Positions 16,301 through 30,694 are shown, numbered from the stretch's first letter. The stretch is 64,000 nucleotides of DNA from Monocercomonoides exilis (GCA_001643675.2 LSRY02000010.1:824501-888500), one strand, 5' to 3'. A program made the numbers and translations. The notes: generated from the sequence alone by a model not told the origin.

Positions 16301-19300
16301 AATGCGATACGATTCTGTTATTCTCTCAAACGCTGCTTTCGATTCCTCGGCAATCCTCGTCTGCTCTTTGAGCTTTTCTCCTTCACTCGCTATTGTCGCC
16401 TTCATTTCTTCTTCCCGCTGAAGAACTGCCTTTGCCTTCTCAATCTCGTCTTTCCCTGTCGCCACTTGCTCTTCCAGCTGCTTCACTTTCTCTGCTAATG
16501 TCGCATTCTCTTCTCCTCCTTTCTTCAGCTCTTCTTGTGCACCTTCCAGTTTCTTCATTGTTTCCTCCATTTCCTTTGTAATTCTTTCCATTTCTCTTTT
16601 GCCTGATGCTATCGACATCTCCATCAATCTTATCTGCTCCTCCTTTTCTCTCAGCTGCGCTGAAAGTGAATTAGCATCATTGCACAAAGCAGAAGCAACA
16701 TCCCTCATCAATGAAAGATCTGTCTTCAGAAGAGACAGATAATATGCCATTGGCATCAGCGGCTCATATTGCGAGTTAGCAATTGCTTGACTGGCTGAGC
16801 TCATGTTCCTCTTCAGCAGCTCCTCTTTCAACGTGTTCACAGCATGCGACAGCTCAACCACTGTTCTTTTATCTGCTTTGTTCTGCTCGTTCTCTTGTTT
16901 CCGTGCTGCCTGCTCATTCTCCAATGCCATTTTCTCCTTCTTCAGCTCCTCTTTCAGCTTCTCGTTGTTATTTGCACACAAAATATGCCTTGCCTCAGTC
17001 ACTTCCTTCTCTCTGCAAAGGAAGAAGATGACACTCCACAGCTGTGCTGGTGTTGTATTCGAAGCCAAACTGCTAGCAGAACTAGAGGAAAACGCAGAAG
17101 CACTTGCAGAAGATGCGCTGTCAGCACCAACGTTTGACTGATCGTCAGTAATGTTACTGCTATTTTGTTGCTGTCGCTGTTGTTGAAGAATAGCTCTGAT
17201 CTCTGCTGCATTTGAGATGATATGCTCCATCTCGCCTGATAGCCGCATTTGTCTGTTTGTCGACTCCACATCGAATTCTCTCTCTTTCATCCGCTCCAAC
17301 TCACCCACAAGTGTCGCCATCTCTTTATCTCTCTTCTCATTGATGGCAGTCAGCTCGTCAGCTTTCTTTTTGGCTGCAACGTTCTCAGCAACCAGCCGCT
17401 TGCTAATCGCTTCCACTTCCTTCTCTTTCGTCTGATGCTCCTCAACTGACTTCACCAGCTCATTCAATCTCGCACTCATCGTACTGTTCTCAACATCCTT
17501 TTTGCTGAGCTGCGTCTTCAGCTCATAAACCTCTGCCGACAAATCGTTGATTGCATGCATGCTCTCCATCTGCTTCTGAGACATGAAATTCAGCGCCTCC
17601 AGATGTGCCCGCTCTTTCTCCTCCAAATTCAGCAGGCTTTCCATCTCATCAGAAATAGACATTGCAGACAGCGCCTCTTCATACCTCAAATACAATCTGT
17701 TCAGCTCTGATTGTAGTTCCTCGTTCTTCTCAGTCAAAGCCTTCATCGTCTCCTCCACTTCCTTCGAACGCTCTTCCTCTTTCTGCATCTGCATCTGCCT
17801 CTCGACCTCTATTTCCTTCTCTCTCTCTGCCCGCTCGCTTCTCAGCTGCACTGCGGCCCTTTCCTGCTGCTGGGCAAACTCTGTCAGTGCTTTCTGCTGC
17901 TGCTGAAGAACATTATTCAGTTCTTTCTCATTGTCTCTCTCCACACGCACCACAGCCAGCTCCTTCGTTGCCTCCTCCTTCTCTCTCTGCAGCGTCGCCA
18001 TCGCTTCTGAATGAAGAAGTTCTGTTCTCTTTGCATCGAGTCGCTTCAGTTCTTCGTCCATTGCCATCAGCTTCTCGTCGACTTCTCTTCGTTCAGCTTC
18101 CATCTCCTTCTCTTTCTTTTCGGCTTCTTCAGCACACTTCTCCACTTTCTTCTCAACTGCTTCTTTCTCTTCTCTGCACATTCTCAATTGCTCTTCTGCT
18201 AATCTCAGCTGTTCTTTCAATGAATTCAAAGATAAAACCATCTCCTCCTCTTCCTTCTGCTTTGATGTGATTGCCTCCATCTTCCCCTTTTCCATCTCAA
18301 TTTGCACTTGTTGCATGTTCAACAGCTCTGCTTTGGAGACATCGAGTGAGCCTCTCAAGTCATCAATCTCCAGCTGCTGTGAATGAATGTGCGACAGAAG
18401 ACGAGCTATTTCAGCTCTCATGACAATAAGAGGATGTGTTGGAGAAGATGAAATATTTGTATTTGCATTGGCATTAATGTTGATGCCACTGATGGATGCT
18501 GTTGATGAAGATGCAGAAGCAGAAGATGCATACTTTGAAGAGACAGAAAATGACTTTGAAATCTTTGAAGAGGAAGTGACAACTTCTGTTGCCACTTCTC
18601 TTTGCAGCTGCTCCAACTCTTTCTGAGCAGCACTCTTTTCCCTGTTTTCTGCTTCCAATCGGTTGTTCAATTGATTGATTGCAAAATCTCTTTCTTCCAC
18701 TTTCTTTTTCTGAACCAACAGTTCTTTCTCTGTCTCCAGTTTCATCCCCTGAAGACTCTCAATCTCTCTTCTCATCTCCTTCTTCTCCTCTTCCATCTTC
18801 CTCATCCTCTCCTCTGCTTCCTCCGCTCTCTCTCTTTTCTCTCTCTCCTGCAACATCAGCACTGCCTTCTCTCTCTCTGCACTCAATAGCTTCTCATTCA
18901 CTTTTTGTCTCTCTGCATGTGCCTCTGCCATCATCTGCTCTGTCTCCTTCAAATGCTGCTGAAACACTCGCTCTTTCTCCACTCCCACCTGGCGCTGCAC
19001 TTCCAGTTCATTCACATTCTCCTTCAACGACATCACTTCAGCTGTTAATTCAGTCACTTTGTCTTCCTTTTCAGTCAGAGAAGCCTTCAATGCCTCAATC
19101 TCCTGCTTCATCTGCTCCTCCTTCGCTTCCCACTCTCTCTCTTTCTCTTCAGCTATTTCTCTTTCTTTCGTGTTGATGTCCTTCATTCGCACCATCTGCT
19201 GTGCTGTGATCATTGAGCTCATCATGTTCCTCTGCTCAACAAGAGCTTGCAAAAGAACAGCCTGTTTGGTTGGTCTCTTTGTGACTGAAGAAGAAGAAGA

Positions 19301-20613
19301 AGATGACGACGAAGCAGTTAATGCTCCTTCTTTAACAGCATTCAATTCAATGTTTGCTTGTTGGTTTGAAATTGTTGCGATATTTGAAGAAGAAGAAGAG
19401 GAGGCAGACGGCTGAATCCAAAGACGTGGAATGCTTTTTCCTGTCATCTTGTGCATAAGCGTCAACTCCTTCAGTTCAAATATATCCGAATCAACTCTTT
19501 CGCTTTCTTCATTTGCTTGCATTTCGTTTTCAGTGCGTTCATTTGATCCCTTGTAGAACATTCCCTCATCTCCCCTTCCCTCTTCTTCATCGTCTGATAT
19601 CACAATCTCTTCACCACTCCATTCAGCCATTTTCTGTTCTTTCTGTCTTCTGCGCTTCTGCCTATGTTTGCCTGAAACAATATTCTTTTCGCTGTTGTCG
19701 AATAAAACTTCAAGTCCGCTTTGTTTGAACTGTTCTGAAAGCTCTCGTAGCACAGCTGCCATTGCTATGTTTTTTTCTAATAAATCTCCGAGATTAGTCG
19801 CATTTACGTTTGAATTTACAAAATCATCCAATGAAGAATAAAACGTTGATGAAGATTTTTTTGGGAAAATAAGTGATGAATTTGATTTTGAAGAAGATGA
19901 AGAAGCACCGGGAACGGAAATTGTTGTTGTTTTTGAGACCATATCAAGAATTGTTGTTTGTGTAACATCTTTTGTGCCTCTGTTTGACGGTATTGCTGAA
20001 AGTGATGATGGAAAAAATGAAGATGAATAATTCATAGTTCCATCATTTATTTCAACTGGTGGAATTGATGTTTGAGAAGTTTTTGAGCAATGAATTATTG
20101 CTTCTGTCTGTTTAAATGTTTCATGATTTTTCAGCAATTGAACGATAGAACGAAGTTGAGAAGATAAATCGTAAATGTGCTTCTCTTTTAAGAGACTTTC
20201 CTCTGCAACCTTTTTCAAAACAAGTTTCATTTTCATAATCTGTTCATTCTTCTGATCAATCAATCGTTCAGCGGTTTTGGCTTCTTCAAACAACGAGTTA
20301 TGAAGGGATTGAGCATGAGATAATTGTAACGCATCCGTTGCGAGACGAGGAATGGATTTTTGAATTTGATCTGTCAAATCTTTTAATGTTGCAGTTAATT
20401 GTTTGTTTTGACGCTTCAACTCAATATTTTCTAATTTTATTACAGAAGCATCTTCATTTTCTGGGACATGAGAAATTGAAAGTTGATGTTAAATGAAGTT
20501 CATGTGTGATCATTTGCGAGAAAAATGAGAAATCGAGTATTTTGTAAACGAAAGAAAATTTTAGCTAATTTAACAAAAGAATAAATGTAGTCTCACAAAC
20601 CATGATTATTCAT
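13358..20613 (-). CDS. Giant coiled-coil protein with Ser/Pro-rich C-terminal third
   Basis: Two exons: a 13-nt first exon (20613-20601, encoding MNNH plus one base), a 140-nt GT-AG intron (20600-20461), then 20460-13358, giving 2371 residues. I chose this start because the frame is open upstream of the first in-frame Met (20419) back to a cag acceptor at 20463-20461, and the join reads MNNHENEDASVIKLENIE without a break. A short N-terminal coil is followed by Ser patches, then heptad-rich Glu/Lys/Gln coiled coil over roughly residues 410-1615. The rest is Ser/Pro/Thr low complexity with an acidic end. No motor, SMC ATPase or other catalytic motif is seen. Length and composition suggest a structural role, for example cytoskeletal or tethering; that is inference. 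Family not recognised. Confidence 0.85.
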
Positions 20614-20839
20614 AATGAAATGCAATTTTAACTGCTTTAAAAATTCCACAGACTCAAATTAAACAAGGAACTTAAACAATTAATAATTTCAAGCCAATAA
20701 ATGGTAACATTTGATCAGACCAAAAATTTCACTAAAAATTTTCTAAACATAACATAATTTACAAAACATAATCTGAACAAAAATATTATAACAGCAAATA
20801 TAAATTATAAAACATAAAATAGAGGGGAAAAAAAATTGT
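20614..20839. other. Spacer between two giant genes
   Basis: 226 AT-rich bases holding the 5' flank of the coiled-coil gene and the 3' end of the ATG14-like gene. Nothing else recognised. Confidence 0.5.
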
Positions 20840-23800
20840 TTAAAAACTTTGAGTTTCTATTAAGACTGTTGAAATAATCTCAAAAACATCATGAATTAAA
20901 CCATCTCTTGTTGCAGCTGGTAATCCTATGTTTCTTCTCAGAGCTCCAATGTCTGTCGCCAAAAGCCAGATGCCTACCGCAAAGTCAATATACGTGTTCT
21001 GATTCACATCATCCCAAAACGGGATGATTTCTGAGATCTTCTTGTTGCTGTACTTGTGATAGTTAGACTCAGGATTCACAGCCGATGGACTTTCCGGGCG
21101 CACATCGCTCGAAAAAGAGGAGAGAAAGAGAGGAAACACGCCTTCGTCTGCGCGCCCGTTCGGATGGAACGACACTGCGACAGACGAAAGCCAGGAATAA
21201 GCAGAAGAGCCATCAGAATCACTTGAATCTGACGAATTCTTTTTATTTTTTTTCGGTTTGGACACTTTTTTGTTGGAGGAAGCAGACCCACCTGCAATCA
21301 TATTTGAAGGCAGCTGGTTGAAAGAAGGAGAAGAGACGAAGTGGAGGAACGTGGTGAAGGAGGAGTGTGTGAGGAGAGGCGCAAGAAAAGGCGGAGGGGC
21401 AGTTGATCCGATGATGGAAGCACAGTTTGACTGCATCGATTGGATGAGCTCGATTGATGGAAGAAGAGCAGCAGGCAGAAACGGGCTGAACGATGGCAAA
21501 ATAACAGATTCTTCTATTTCTTCTTCTTCTTCTTCGTAATCTTCATTGTCTTTGTTGTATTTGTCTTTATTGTTTCCTTTTCTTCCTTTTAAATTTTCCT
21601 TCTCTTCTCCAACTGATGTGATGGCAGATCTATCATTGTTGTCATTTCCTCTTGCACTGTTATTAATGCTCACTCTTTTTCCTGCTTCTCCTTTATTCTT
21701 CATTAGTGTTGAATGATGAATAAACGGCTGTGCCATTCTTCTTCTTTCTTCTTTTTCTCCATTCCCTTCCTTCTCCTCTTCTTCCTCCAGATCCTCCGAC
21801 AGCTTCGTCACAATAAACTGATGCCCTCTTTTCTCCACCACTTTCATCTCCTCTGCCAACGATGCATCCAATCTTTCCTTTTGCATCGGAGAATGCGAGC
21901 CAATTGTCTGCTGTGGAGACGAAGGCAGCTCCATGTTGCTGATGATGGGTGTGTTGATTGACTCAATCAGAGAAGCGACTGTCTGCTCAATCAACGACGA
22001 TGGAGGCTTTGAGCCATTGCCAAAGGAACTTGAATGACTCAGGCTGTTATTGTTATTGTTGTTGTTGCTGCTTCCACTGTTAATGGCCACACGCAAAGGA
22101 ATCTCATCATCATCTTCTTCTTCTCCTTCATCTGCTCCTCCTCTAACTCCTCCTTCTCTTCCAACTGACACTCTGCTTGAATACGAGCTGCTTCGACTGC
22201 TCCTTCGTTTGCTTTCAGATTCAGAAGATGACCCAAATGCTCCTTCATTCTCTATAATCTCCAATTCTGAATCATCATCCCCTTCTTTGTCTGTCAAATT
22301 TCTGTCATTTTTGCTTCTTCCATCTTCTTCTCCTGCAAAAAGTGAGTCATTCCCTTCCTTTTCTATGTCTCTTTTGCTGCCTTGTGGGAATGCAGACAAG
22401 CTAAGCGAAGGACGCTGAGCCATTGAACTATGGAAGTTGATTGCATTCTTCTCTGCAAATGAATCAAAATTGTCTGTTGTGTTTGAGGAGAATGAAGAGG
22501 AACTTATCATTTCATCCTCTTTTGAGATTAAGGATGAGGATGAGGAGGATGATGATGATGAAAAACTGGGCAATGAAGAAGCCAAAGAAGAAGAGGAGGA
22601 GGAGGAGGAAGAGGAAGAAGACGAAAAATCAGGAGAACACGACTGAACACATGCAACAGTATCACCGTTTCCTTCTTCTATCTGTATGCTGTCAAATCCA
22701 ACATTATCTGTTCTTTCTCCTCCACTCAATGCCATCTTCAATGGAGACTGCCTTTTCGATGAGCTCGGCCGCCTGCTCATCTGCGTCCGCACAGCAGGCT
22801 CACTAAATGTGTCTTTTTGCTCCATTCTCCCCGCCATTCCTGCTTTCCCTGCTTCATTCACATTATTCACATTATTTATGCTATTAATGTTATTCATACT
22901 ATTCATTGTATTCCCCTTCTTCTCTGTTTCTCTCACAGATCTGTTGAGAGGATTCATCGGGAGTGTGCGAGGCACAGAGGTGAAGGTGTATGGGCCAGCT
23001 GAGGTGATTGTTGGGAGGAGAGAAGAATGGGCAGAGTGGGCAATGGTGCGTGGCGTGATCATCTGAGGAGCAGAGGAAGAGGAAGAAGAAGAGAAGGAAG
23101 AAGAAGAGAAGGAAGAAGAAGATGGTGATGATGCAGAATTGGATGGAGGCTGAGAAGGAGAAAGAGAAGGAGAGACAGCTGTTGGGTCAGTTGATGGAGT
23201 TGGAGTTGTCACATAAGATGAAGAAGAAGAAGATGTTGCTGTTGATTCATTTGCAATTGAAGTCTTTTGCAACTGCCCTGCCTGCATATCCTCAGGATCA
23301 GCAGAGTATATCATCACATACGAGTCCAATTCATCGTCTTCTCCATCTGACGCACTTTCTCCATTGTCTGCTTGTTGTTGTTGTTGCTGCTGCTGTTGAT
23401 GGAAAGCCTGCGAAGAAGAAGAAGAAGAAGAAGAAGAAGAAGAAGAAGAAAGAGATTGAGACGCCGCTAAGTTCTGGGCTGAAAGAGTAGAAAAGGTGGA
23501 AGGCTTAGGAGAAAGAGAGTAAGGGGGGAAAGGAGGATAAGAAGGAAGATTGCGGGAAGAGGAAGACAATTGCACAGAATATGGCCTCATCGACATCTTT
23601 GTGGGAGAGGTGGGCAGAAACAGAGAGGAAGAAAGAGGAGGAGAAAAGGAAGAAGAAGAAGGGGAGGAGGAAGAAGAGGAAGAAGAGGAAGAATAAGAAT
23701 AAGAAGGAAGTGTAGCTGAAGCATGAGCAGAAGTCTGAGCATATCTGTTGTTCTGATGAAGCAGCTGTTGAGCATTAAGATAGCCACGAGACGAAAGAAG

Positions 23801-26704
23801 AGGAGAATTGTTAGCAAAATACGGAGCAGACAAGAAAGAGGAAGAGAAAGAAGAAGTGGAAGCTGAGTGGTTGTGGTTGACTTGCAATTTGTGGGAGAAT
23901 CTGTTTGGATTTGCGATGTTTTGCTTCGTCTGCTCGTCTTCTGCCTCGCTCAGCCTCATCTTCTGTGTAATCAGCACTTTCCCTGTAGACACAAAGAACT
24001 CATTCCCCAATGTTGGCTCATTCATTTTCTCGTCTCTTCCTTCCCCCCCTCCTCCTCCTCCTCCAATAAACCCTTCTCCTCTTCTCCCTCCTCTTTCTCC
24101 TCCTCCTCCTCCTCCAAACGATCCGCTTCTTCTCCCACTTGCTCTTAATGGATCCATCGAAAGTGCAGTTTTGCTGGTTGAGAAGGCAGGCGTCACAAAG
24201 AAACTGGATGTCTGCCGTTGCAACATCCGCTGCTGCTTCAGATTCTGCTTCCTCTCTGCTGATGATTGAGAAGGGAGCTTGGGCTTTTGAGAGGAAGAAG
24301 AGGAAGAGGAAGAGGAAGAGGAAGAAGAAGGAGAAGGAGAAGGAGAAGAGGCAGTAGAAAACAATGAAGAAGAAAGATTGGAAGAAGAAGAAGAAGAAGA
24401 AGAAGAAGGGAAAGAAGAAGAGGAGGAAGGTGAATAATAAGAGTAGCTAGGAGCAGAAGAAGGGTTGGCAGCAATAGAATTGCGAGCCAATGAGATGATG
24501 TAATGTGAAGCCGAAGAACGTACAAGATCAGAAATAGCCAAAGAAATTGAATATTTGCTCGATAACTCCACGTTGCTGAGGTAAGCTTCAGAGAAATCTG
24601 ATGAAGAGCTGGAAAGAGCAGACGAGGAAGAAGACAACGAGGAAGAGGATGATGATGATGATGATGATGATCCAAGCAAAGAAGAGAGAGGCAAAGGAGA
24701 AGACGCAGCAGGCTGAGTCACTTTCCAAATGGAAGACGAAAGAGGCGACAAAAGTTTCAAGCTGCCGTTCAGCTGCGCTTCTGCTCTGCTCGCAAACGAG
24801 CCAGAAAATTCAGCACTCATCTTCTCCATCGTATTCTCCGCTTCTCTCTCTCTCTGTGTCATCCCATTTTTTCTAAATGCCCCCTTCCACTTCTCCTTCT
24901 CCTGTGCCAATTCCACCTGTCTCCTTCTCCTCAGCACATCTTCTCCCCTCCTTTGCACGCCAGCCTCAGTAGAGAAGATTAACGACCTGCTCATTGCAGG
25001 GAAAAGAGGGTGAGGGAGAGGACAATCGAGATAATGGCTGAGCAGAGCAACAAGATGAGCTACGTGGCCAATGGCAGCAGAGAGGCGCTCACAAGTAGAG
25101 AGAGAGACAGGAGGGAGAAGGAGGAGAGTGTGGATGAGGGAGACATCGTCAGGGGTGGGGTAGGATGGGAGAGGAGGAGGGGAAGGAGGAGGGGAAGGAG
25201 AAGGGGAGGGGGATGATAAAGGAGAAGGACAAGGAGAAGGAGAAGATGAGGATTGCTCATTGAAAGAATGAGAAGAAGATAAAGAAGAAGAAGAAAGGAA
25301 TGTTTCAGAATGATCTGGGGAACGAGAAGGGAAAGGAGAGGCAAGAGTCTTTGAGCGTTGGGTGTTCTCAGAGAAAGGAGGAGGCGGAAGAGGCGGAGGA
25401 AGAGAGTTGCGATGTGTTTGTCTGATGTTTTGGCTGATTAAAGGAGAGATGTGAGAGGAAGATGGAGAAGATGGAGAGGAATGAGAAGGAGAAACAAAAG
25501 GAGAAGAAGAATTAACAGATGATGATGACTCCACAAATGAAGAAGGCATTTGAGGAGGAGGAGGAGGAGGCGGTGGCGGTGGAGAAAGCGTAGAAAGAGG
25601 AGCAATCTGTTTCATTCCATTCATTTTGTCAACTCCATTTCCATCTCCAACAGAAGAAATGCTATCCATTTTCATGTTTGTTCCAAAAGAAGAAGAAGAT
25701 GATGATGATGAAATTGCTTTGCCATCAACATCTGCAGCAGAATAAAGAGACCTCATCCAAACAGAACGTGCTCTTCCAAACACTTCTCTTGTCTGTGTCT
25801 GCCTTTGCCCACTCTTCTTCTTATTCTTCTTATTCTTCTTCAATTCTTCCTCTTCATCTTCTTCTTTCTCTTTCTCTTCTTTTCTCTCATATTTCTTCTT
25901 CGACATCTTCTTTCTCTCTCTTTTTCTTCTTTTTCCATTGGCATCTGTGTTCTCTTCCTCGGCCACTCTTCTCAATCCCAGTCCTCTCACATAAATAAGC
26001 TGCCCTTCGTCGCAACTTCTATCTGATGGCGAAAATGTAGTTGAACTGCTTTCAACAGAAGAAGGAGGAGAAGAAGAGGAAGAGGAGGAAGAAGATGATG
26101 AAGAATCAGAACAATAAGAATTATCTGCTCTTTCATCATTTTCTTCTCCTTCTTCTTCTCTTTCTCTCAAACACATTCTTCTTGCTTCTCTCTTCATCAT
26201 CATTTTTCTTTCCCTCCTCGCCTTGTGCATTTCATGCTTCCTAATTAAGCGCTCTGTAAATTCTTCCTTTTTTGTCCTCGCTCCTTTAATATTCCTCCTC
26301 TTGACAAAAAAGTCCATAATTTCTGCCCAATCCCCTTCAACCAGCTGCGAAGTCCACGAATCAATCACCGAAGAGTTCTGTGAGATGCTTATTCTGGAAG
26401 GCAGTGAAACACCGCAGATGGACCAAATCGGAGAAACTTTCGGGTGAAGCGGGGGTAAAATGACAGCAGGGGGAAGAAGAGAAGAAAGAGAGGTGAATAA
26501 GAAGAAGAGAGGAGAAAGAGCAAAAGCAGCAGGCTGATAGGAGGCAACAAGAGGAGAAAGAAGGAGGCGGAGCTGGGCTGAAAGGAAAGCGATGCTTTGG
26601 ATGTCTTTCTGGTTATTCTTCTCGTTGTTGACATATGCCATCATCTGAGTGATCTCCCTCTCTTTGGCATTCAACCTCTTTCTCCCTTCTCTCCTTTGCT
26701 GTTG

Positions 26705-26740
<36 letters not shown>

Positions 26741-29700
26741 TGCATTTACCCCCCTCATCTCATCTAACAATCTGCTTTCTGCACGATATTCTTCCGTTCT
26801 CTTTCCTTTCTCTCTCTTTTGGGACTTCTTGTTCTTCTTATTCTTTGAGCTCTTTTTGTTTTTTTTACCTCCTCCCCTTCCATTGCCTTCTCCAAATACA
26901 TTTTCATCTTCATTTTCATCGTCTTCATCATCGTCTTCCTCCTCCTCTTCATCATCTTCATCTTCATCAAAATTGATGTCCAAATCAAACAAAGATGACA
27001 GTTTTGTGTTCACAAGACGCGTCATGCTCATCTTCTTCCTCTTTCGATAGCCAATTCTCCTCAGCTCTGTCCGCAACAGAAACAGCTCCTGCGTCAGATG
27101 GAGAGGAGAGAGAAGATGGAGACTTGGATGAGGAGGAGGAGGAGGATGAAGAGGAGGATGATGAAGAGATTGAAGAGTTTGGCTTGATTGATTGGATTGA
27201 TTGGATTGAGTGATGTGTGAGGAGAGGAGAGGAGGTTGTTGTGTGGTTGATGTAAGAAGAGAAGAAGATGAAGAGGGAGAGGAAGAAGAAGAAGAAGAAG
27301 AAGGTGAAGAAGAAAAGGAAGAAGGAGAGGAGGAAGAAGAATATGAAAGTGGACGATTCGAAGAAAGAAGAGAAGGGGAGATGTTACTGCGTGGATAGGA
27401 AATGGCAGGAAAAGAAGGGAGAGAGAGAGGAAAAGAAGGAGGATGAATTGCAGTCAGGAAGATGTTGAGATGAAGATAAAAAGGAGAATGCTGTTGGAAT
27501 GAATAGGAAAAGGGAGAAGAAAGAGAAGAAGAAGAAGAAGAAGAAATAAGTTTGTTTGAAGTGTAGTAATTTCTGTGTGAATTTTGATAAGAAGAAGAAG
27601 ATGATGATGATGATGATGACAAACGTACTTTTCTGCTCTGAAATATGCAAAATGATGTGAAAAACGAGCTTTCAGCTGGAGAAATGATGAGCGGATTGCG
27701 AGAAGGAGGATGAATTTGAGAGAGGAGTTCATTGCGAATCAGGTTGGCTCGTATTCTGTTGATGTCTGTGTGAAGAAGATGAGGATGAGGACGAGGATGG
27801 CCATGAGGATGTGAAGGAACTGATTTATTGGCAGTATGATTGTGAGTGTGCTGTTGATGATGATGATTGGAATGATGATGATGATGATGAGATGAATGGT
27901 TATTATTATTATTGTTGTTGTTGTTATGATTGGAACTGGAATGAAATGGGTTTTTGTCTGAAGAAGAAGAAGAAGAAGAAGAAGAATGGCTTTGTTGTTG
28001 ATGTTTGTGTGAAAAAGTCGATTCCTGCTTCTGTTTGCTGAGGGAAAGCGGAGAAAAATAAGTGGACATATTACTATGAGAGCTTGAATTCTGATTCTGA
28101 TTGGAAGAAGAAGACGACGACGATGAAGAAGGAGAAGAAGAAGGAGAAGAAGAAGATGATGATGATGATTTATTTGATGAGTTTTGTGTTAATTTTCGCA
28201 TTGTTTCATCTGCAAACCTTCCATTTTTGTTTGAAGGGTGTGGCTCAACAGGCATCGGATGCTGTTGGAAGCTTGGACGCTGCTTGGCATGAATGTGTTG
28301 CTGGAAAAACTGAACAGGAGAAGAAGAAGAGGAAGGAGAGGAAGGAGAAGGAGAGGAAGAGATGGAAGAAATGGAAGAAGGAGAAGTTGGAGAAGAAGGG
28401 GAAGAAGGGGAAAGAGGAGAAAGAGGTGAAGTGGGAAGACAATCTGTGGAAGAAAGCAACGGAGATGAAATGTGTTCCGAAGGGAGTGTGGGGGAGATGA
28501 CGAAGGAAGGAGAAGCAGAAGGAGAAGCAGAAGAGGAAGAGGAAGAGGAAGAAGTCGAAGAAGAATGAGGAGAAGAAATGGAAGAAAACGAAGAAGAAGC
28601 AGACGCACAAGAAGAAGAAACAGAAGAAGAAATAGAAGAAGAAAAAGAACCAGATGAAATGGGCAAAGAGGAAGGCAGGATGTTTTGAGTGGATGAGTCA
28701 GTCAAAGAAGAGAGCTGAGAAAGAGAAGAGAGAGAGACACCAAAAAGAGATTGGGTGATTCCGAGAGAAAGAGAAGAGGCATTGCTGTCTGTATCAGCGA
28801 TGCCTGTGCAGTTGAGGTTGCTGGGAGAGGAAGAGGAGGAGGAAGAGGAAGAGGAAGAAGATGAGAAGGAAGAAGAAGAAGAAGAAGAAGAAGAAGAAGA
28901 GGAGGAGGAGGAGGAGGAGGAAAAAGACGATGAAGATGAGAATGAAGATGTATCACATAGAAGAGGGGGAGAGTCTGGGGCGCATTGGAATGAAGTGCTG
29001 AGAGAAAGAGAAGCGTTTGAAGTGGCTGAAAGAGAAGATGACGATAATGATGAAGACAATAAAGAAGAAGAAGAAGATGATGATGATGATGATGATGATG
29101 ATGACAATGATGCAGAAGCAGAGCGGGAGAGCGGATTGTGGAGTGTTTGGCGGGTGAATGAGGAATGAGGCGAAAGAGAAGGCAATTGCTGCGAAGAAGG
29201 AGGCAGAAACGACGAGAGAGGTGGAGGATATTGAGAGTGCGGTGCTTCGTTCAGAATGTCTCTGGAATCTGCCAATTTTGAGCTTTCTTCGCATTCTTCG
29301 TGAAGTTCAATGGAAGAAAACTTTTGTGATAAAGAAGTATCAGAGGGATTTGTGCTTTTAATGTCCATGTTATTGGACTGTGCAGCACTCAAAACAGAAT
29401 TCGAAGTTGAGCTTGTAATGTTTCCTTGAATTTCTTTTTGATTTCCTTCTCTTTTATCTTTTGCGTCTTCATCAATCTCTTTTTCTTCCTCTTCTTCTTC
29501 TTCCTCATTCTCCTCCTCCTCTTCTTTTTCTTTTTCTTCTTTTTCACCATTTCTGCCTTGCCCTCCAGAAGTCTTCTTAACATTATCAACCACTTTTTTA
29601 CTTTCGCTAGCCATTTTTGCTTCATTCTTCGCTCTTTCGTTTTCTTCCTTCAACCGTCTCATTTGCAACTCCTGCTTCTGCCGAAGGATCTGCTTCATCT

Positions 29701-30694
29701 TCTCTTTTTCCTCCTCCAGCCGCTCTGAGTTCGAGACAGGCATAACTTTCCTCATCGGAAACAGCTCACTCACCACAGATGCCACCAGATGCAGCTTTCG
29801 CTGCTTTACAAGCTCATTCATTTCGAGCTCAGACAAACGAAAGGAATACAAAATGTTCAGCGCATGAGACGCACGGAGAATGAAAGGAAATGGAACAAAC
29901 GCGCTCTTCAGCATCTTGCGGCAATGCCTTTCTTTTTTCTGAAGGGCAATTGGTGAACTTGTACGACTTAACGAGTTAGATGATCCTGCTTGAAATGAAA
30001 AATCTTCATTGTTTGTTGATTCTGATGGCTCAATTGTGTCAAAAAGATTGGACGAGAAGGAATTATTGCATGGTAAAAATAAGCCAATTGTTTCAAGGTG
30101 TTCATTTTCTTCCATAAATAATCTTAGATTAAGCTGCCTTTCGCAAAAACCTGCTCGAACTAAGGTTGATATGTCAGAAAGTTTCATTGATAAAGCAGAA
30201 GATTGATACACATTTTCATAGAGCACAAGAGACTGAGAATTGATAAATAATGGCTCAAGCGGGGAGCTCACAATTCTATCTTCAGAATTGAAAAACGCAT
30301 TTCCATTAGCAAACGGGAAATAAAACTCTGAAAGTTCTTTCCTCGTTAGCGCAGAGGCTTCTTGTATTATCCTTCCTTTTTCTTTATTGTTTTTCAGATA
30401 TGACAGCATTATTTCTTTTAATTGCTCCAAAATGTTCCGTTTAAAAATCAATGAATGCACTTTAGTCTGAATTGATTTTTTTTCTTTTTTAATAGTCTCA
30501 TTAATTTCTAAGCTCGATTTATAGCGCTCAGCGTATCTTTCAAGTGACGCGTTCCTTCTGAAGATTGCCCATTGAGTAAACAATACAAACTGATTTAGCG
30601 TTCGAGTTGACTGCGTAAATGATGAAAATGTTATTGTAAGATGTTTGCAATGCTTACCGGAATTACGCACTTTGCGCATCGGTTCTGGTTGCAT
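20840..30694 (-). CDS. ATG14/UVRAG (VPS38)-family protein of the VPS34 PI3-kinase complex, expanded by low-complexity inserts
   Basis: About 3.3k residues, mostly poly-Ser, Asn, His, Glu and Asp tracts, with short conserved islands. (1) Near the 5' end, removing a 47-nt intron (30657-30611, gtaagc...cag) changes frame and gives ECNQNRCAKCV, like the N-terminal Cys motif of ATG14/Barkor. (2) A coiled coil reads TIKKEKKSIQ...FKRNILEQL (about 68-95). (3) A C2-like stretch has PLFINSQSLVLYENVYQSS (about 147-170). (4) AAIGHVAHLVALLSHYLD followed by PLPHPLF and SRS (about 1865-1905) matches the family core 'alGyvaHlv.lls.yLdvPLryPl..gSRs'. (5) The C-terminus has FAVGIWLLATDIGALRRNIGL. Known members are about 400-700 residues long and target VPS34 to autophagosomes (ATG14) or endosomes (UVRAG). 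The true start codon is unresolved: the Met at 30694 is in the unspliced frame. Calling ATG14 over UVRAG rests on the Cys motif. Confidence 0.7.

Noticed and set aside
23413-23450. CRISPR-like regularly spaced repeats.
   Set aside because: These are simple trinucleotide microsatellites inside eukaryotic coding sequence, without spacers.
22437-29168. Long acidic Glu/Asp-rich open frames on the plus strand opposite the ATG14-like gene.
   Set aside because: They are the complement of the (TCT)n Ser tracts read as GAA/GAG codons; no real gene features.
30340-30370. tRNA-like D-arm sequence (cgttagcgcagaggc).
   Set aside because: It lies inside a conserved-frame part of the ATG14-like gene and no acceptor stem, anticodon arm or T-arm can be drawn around it.
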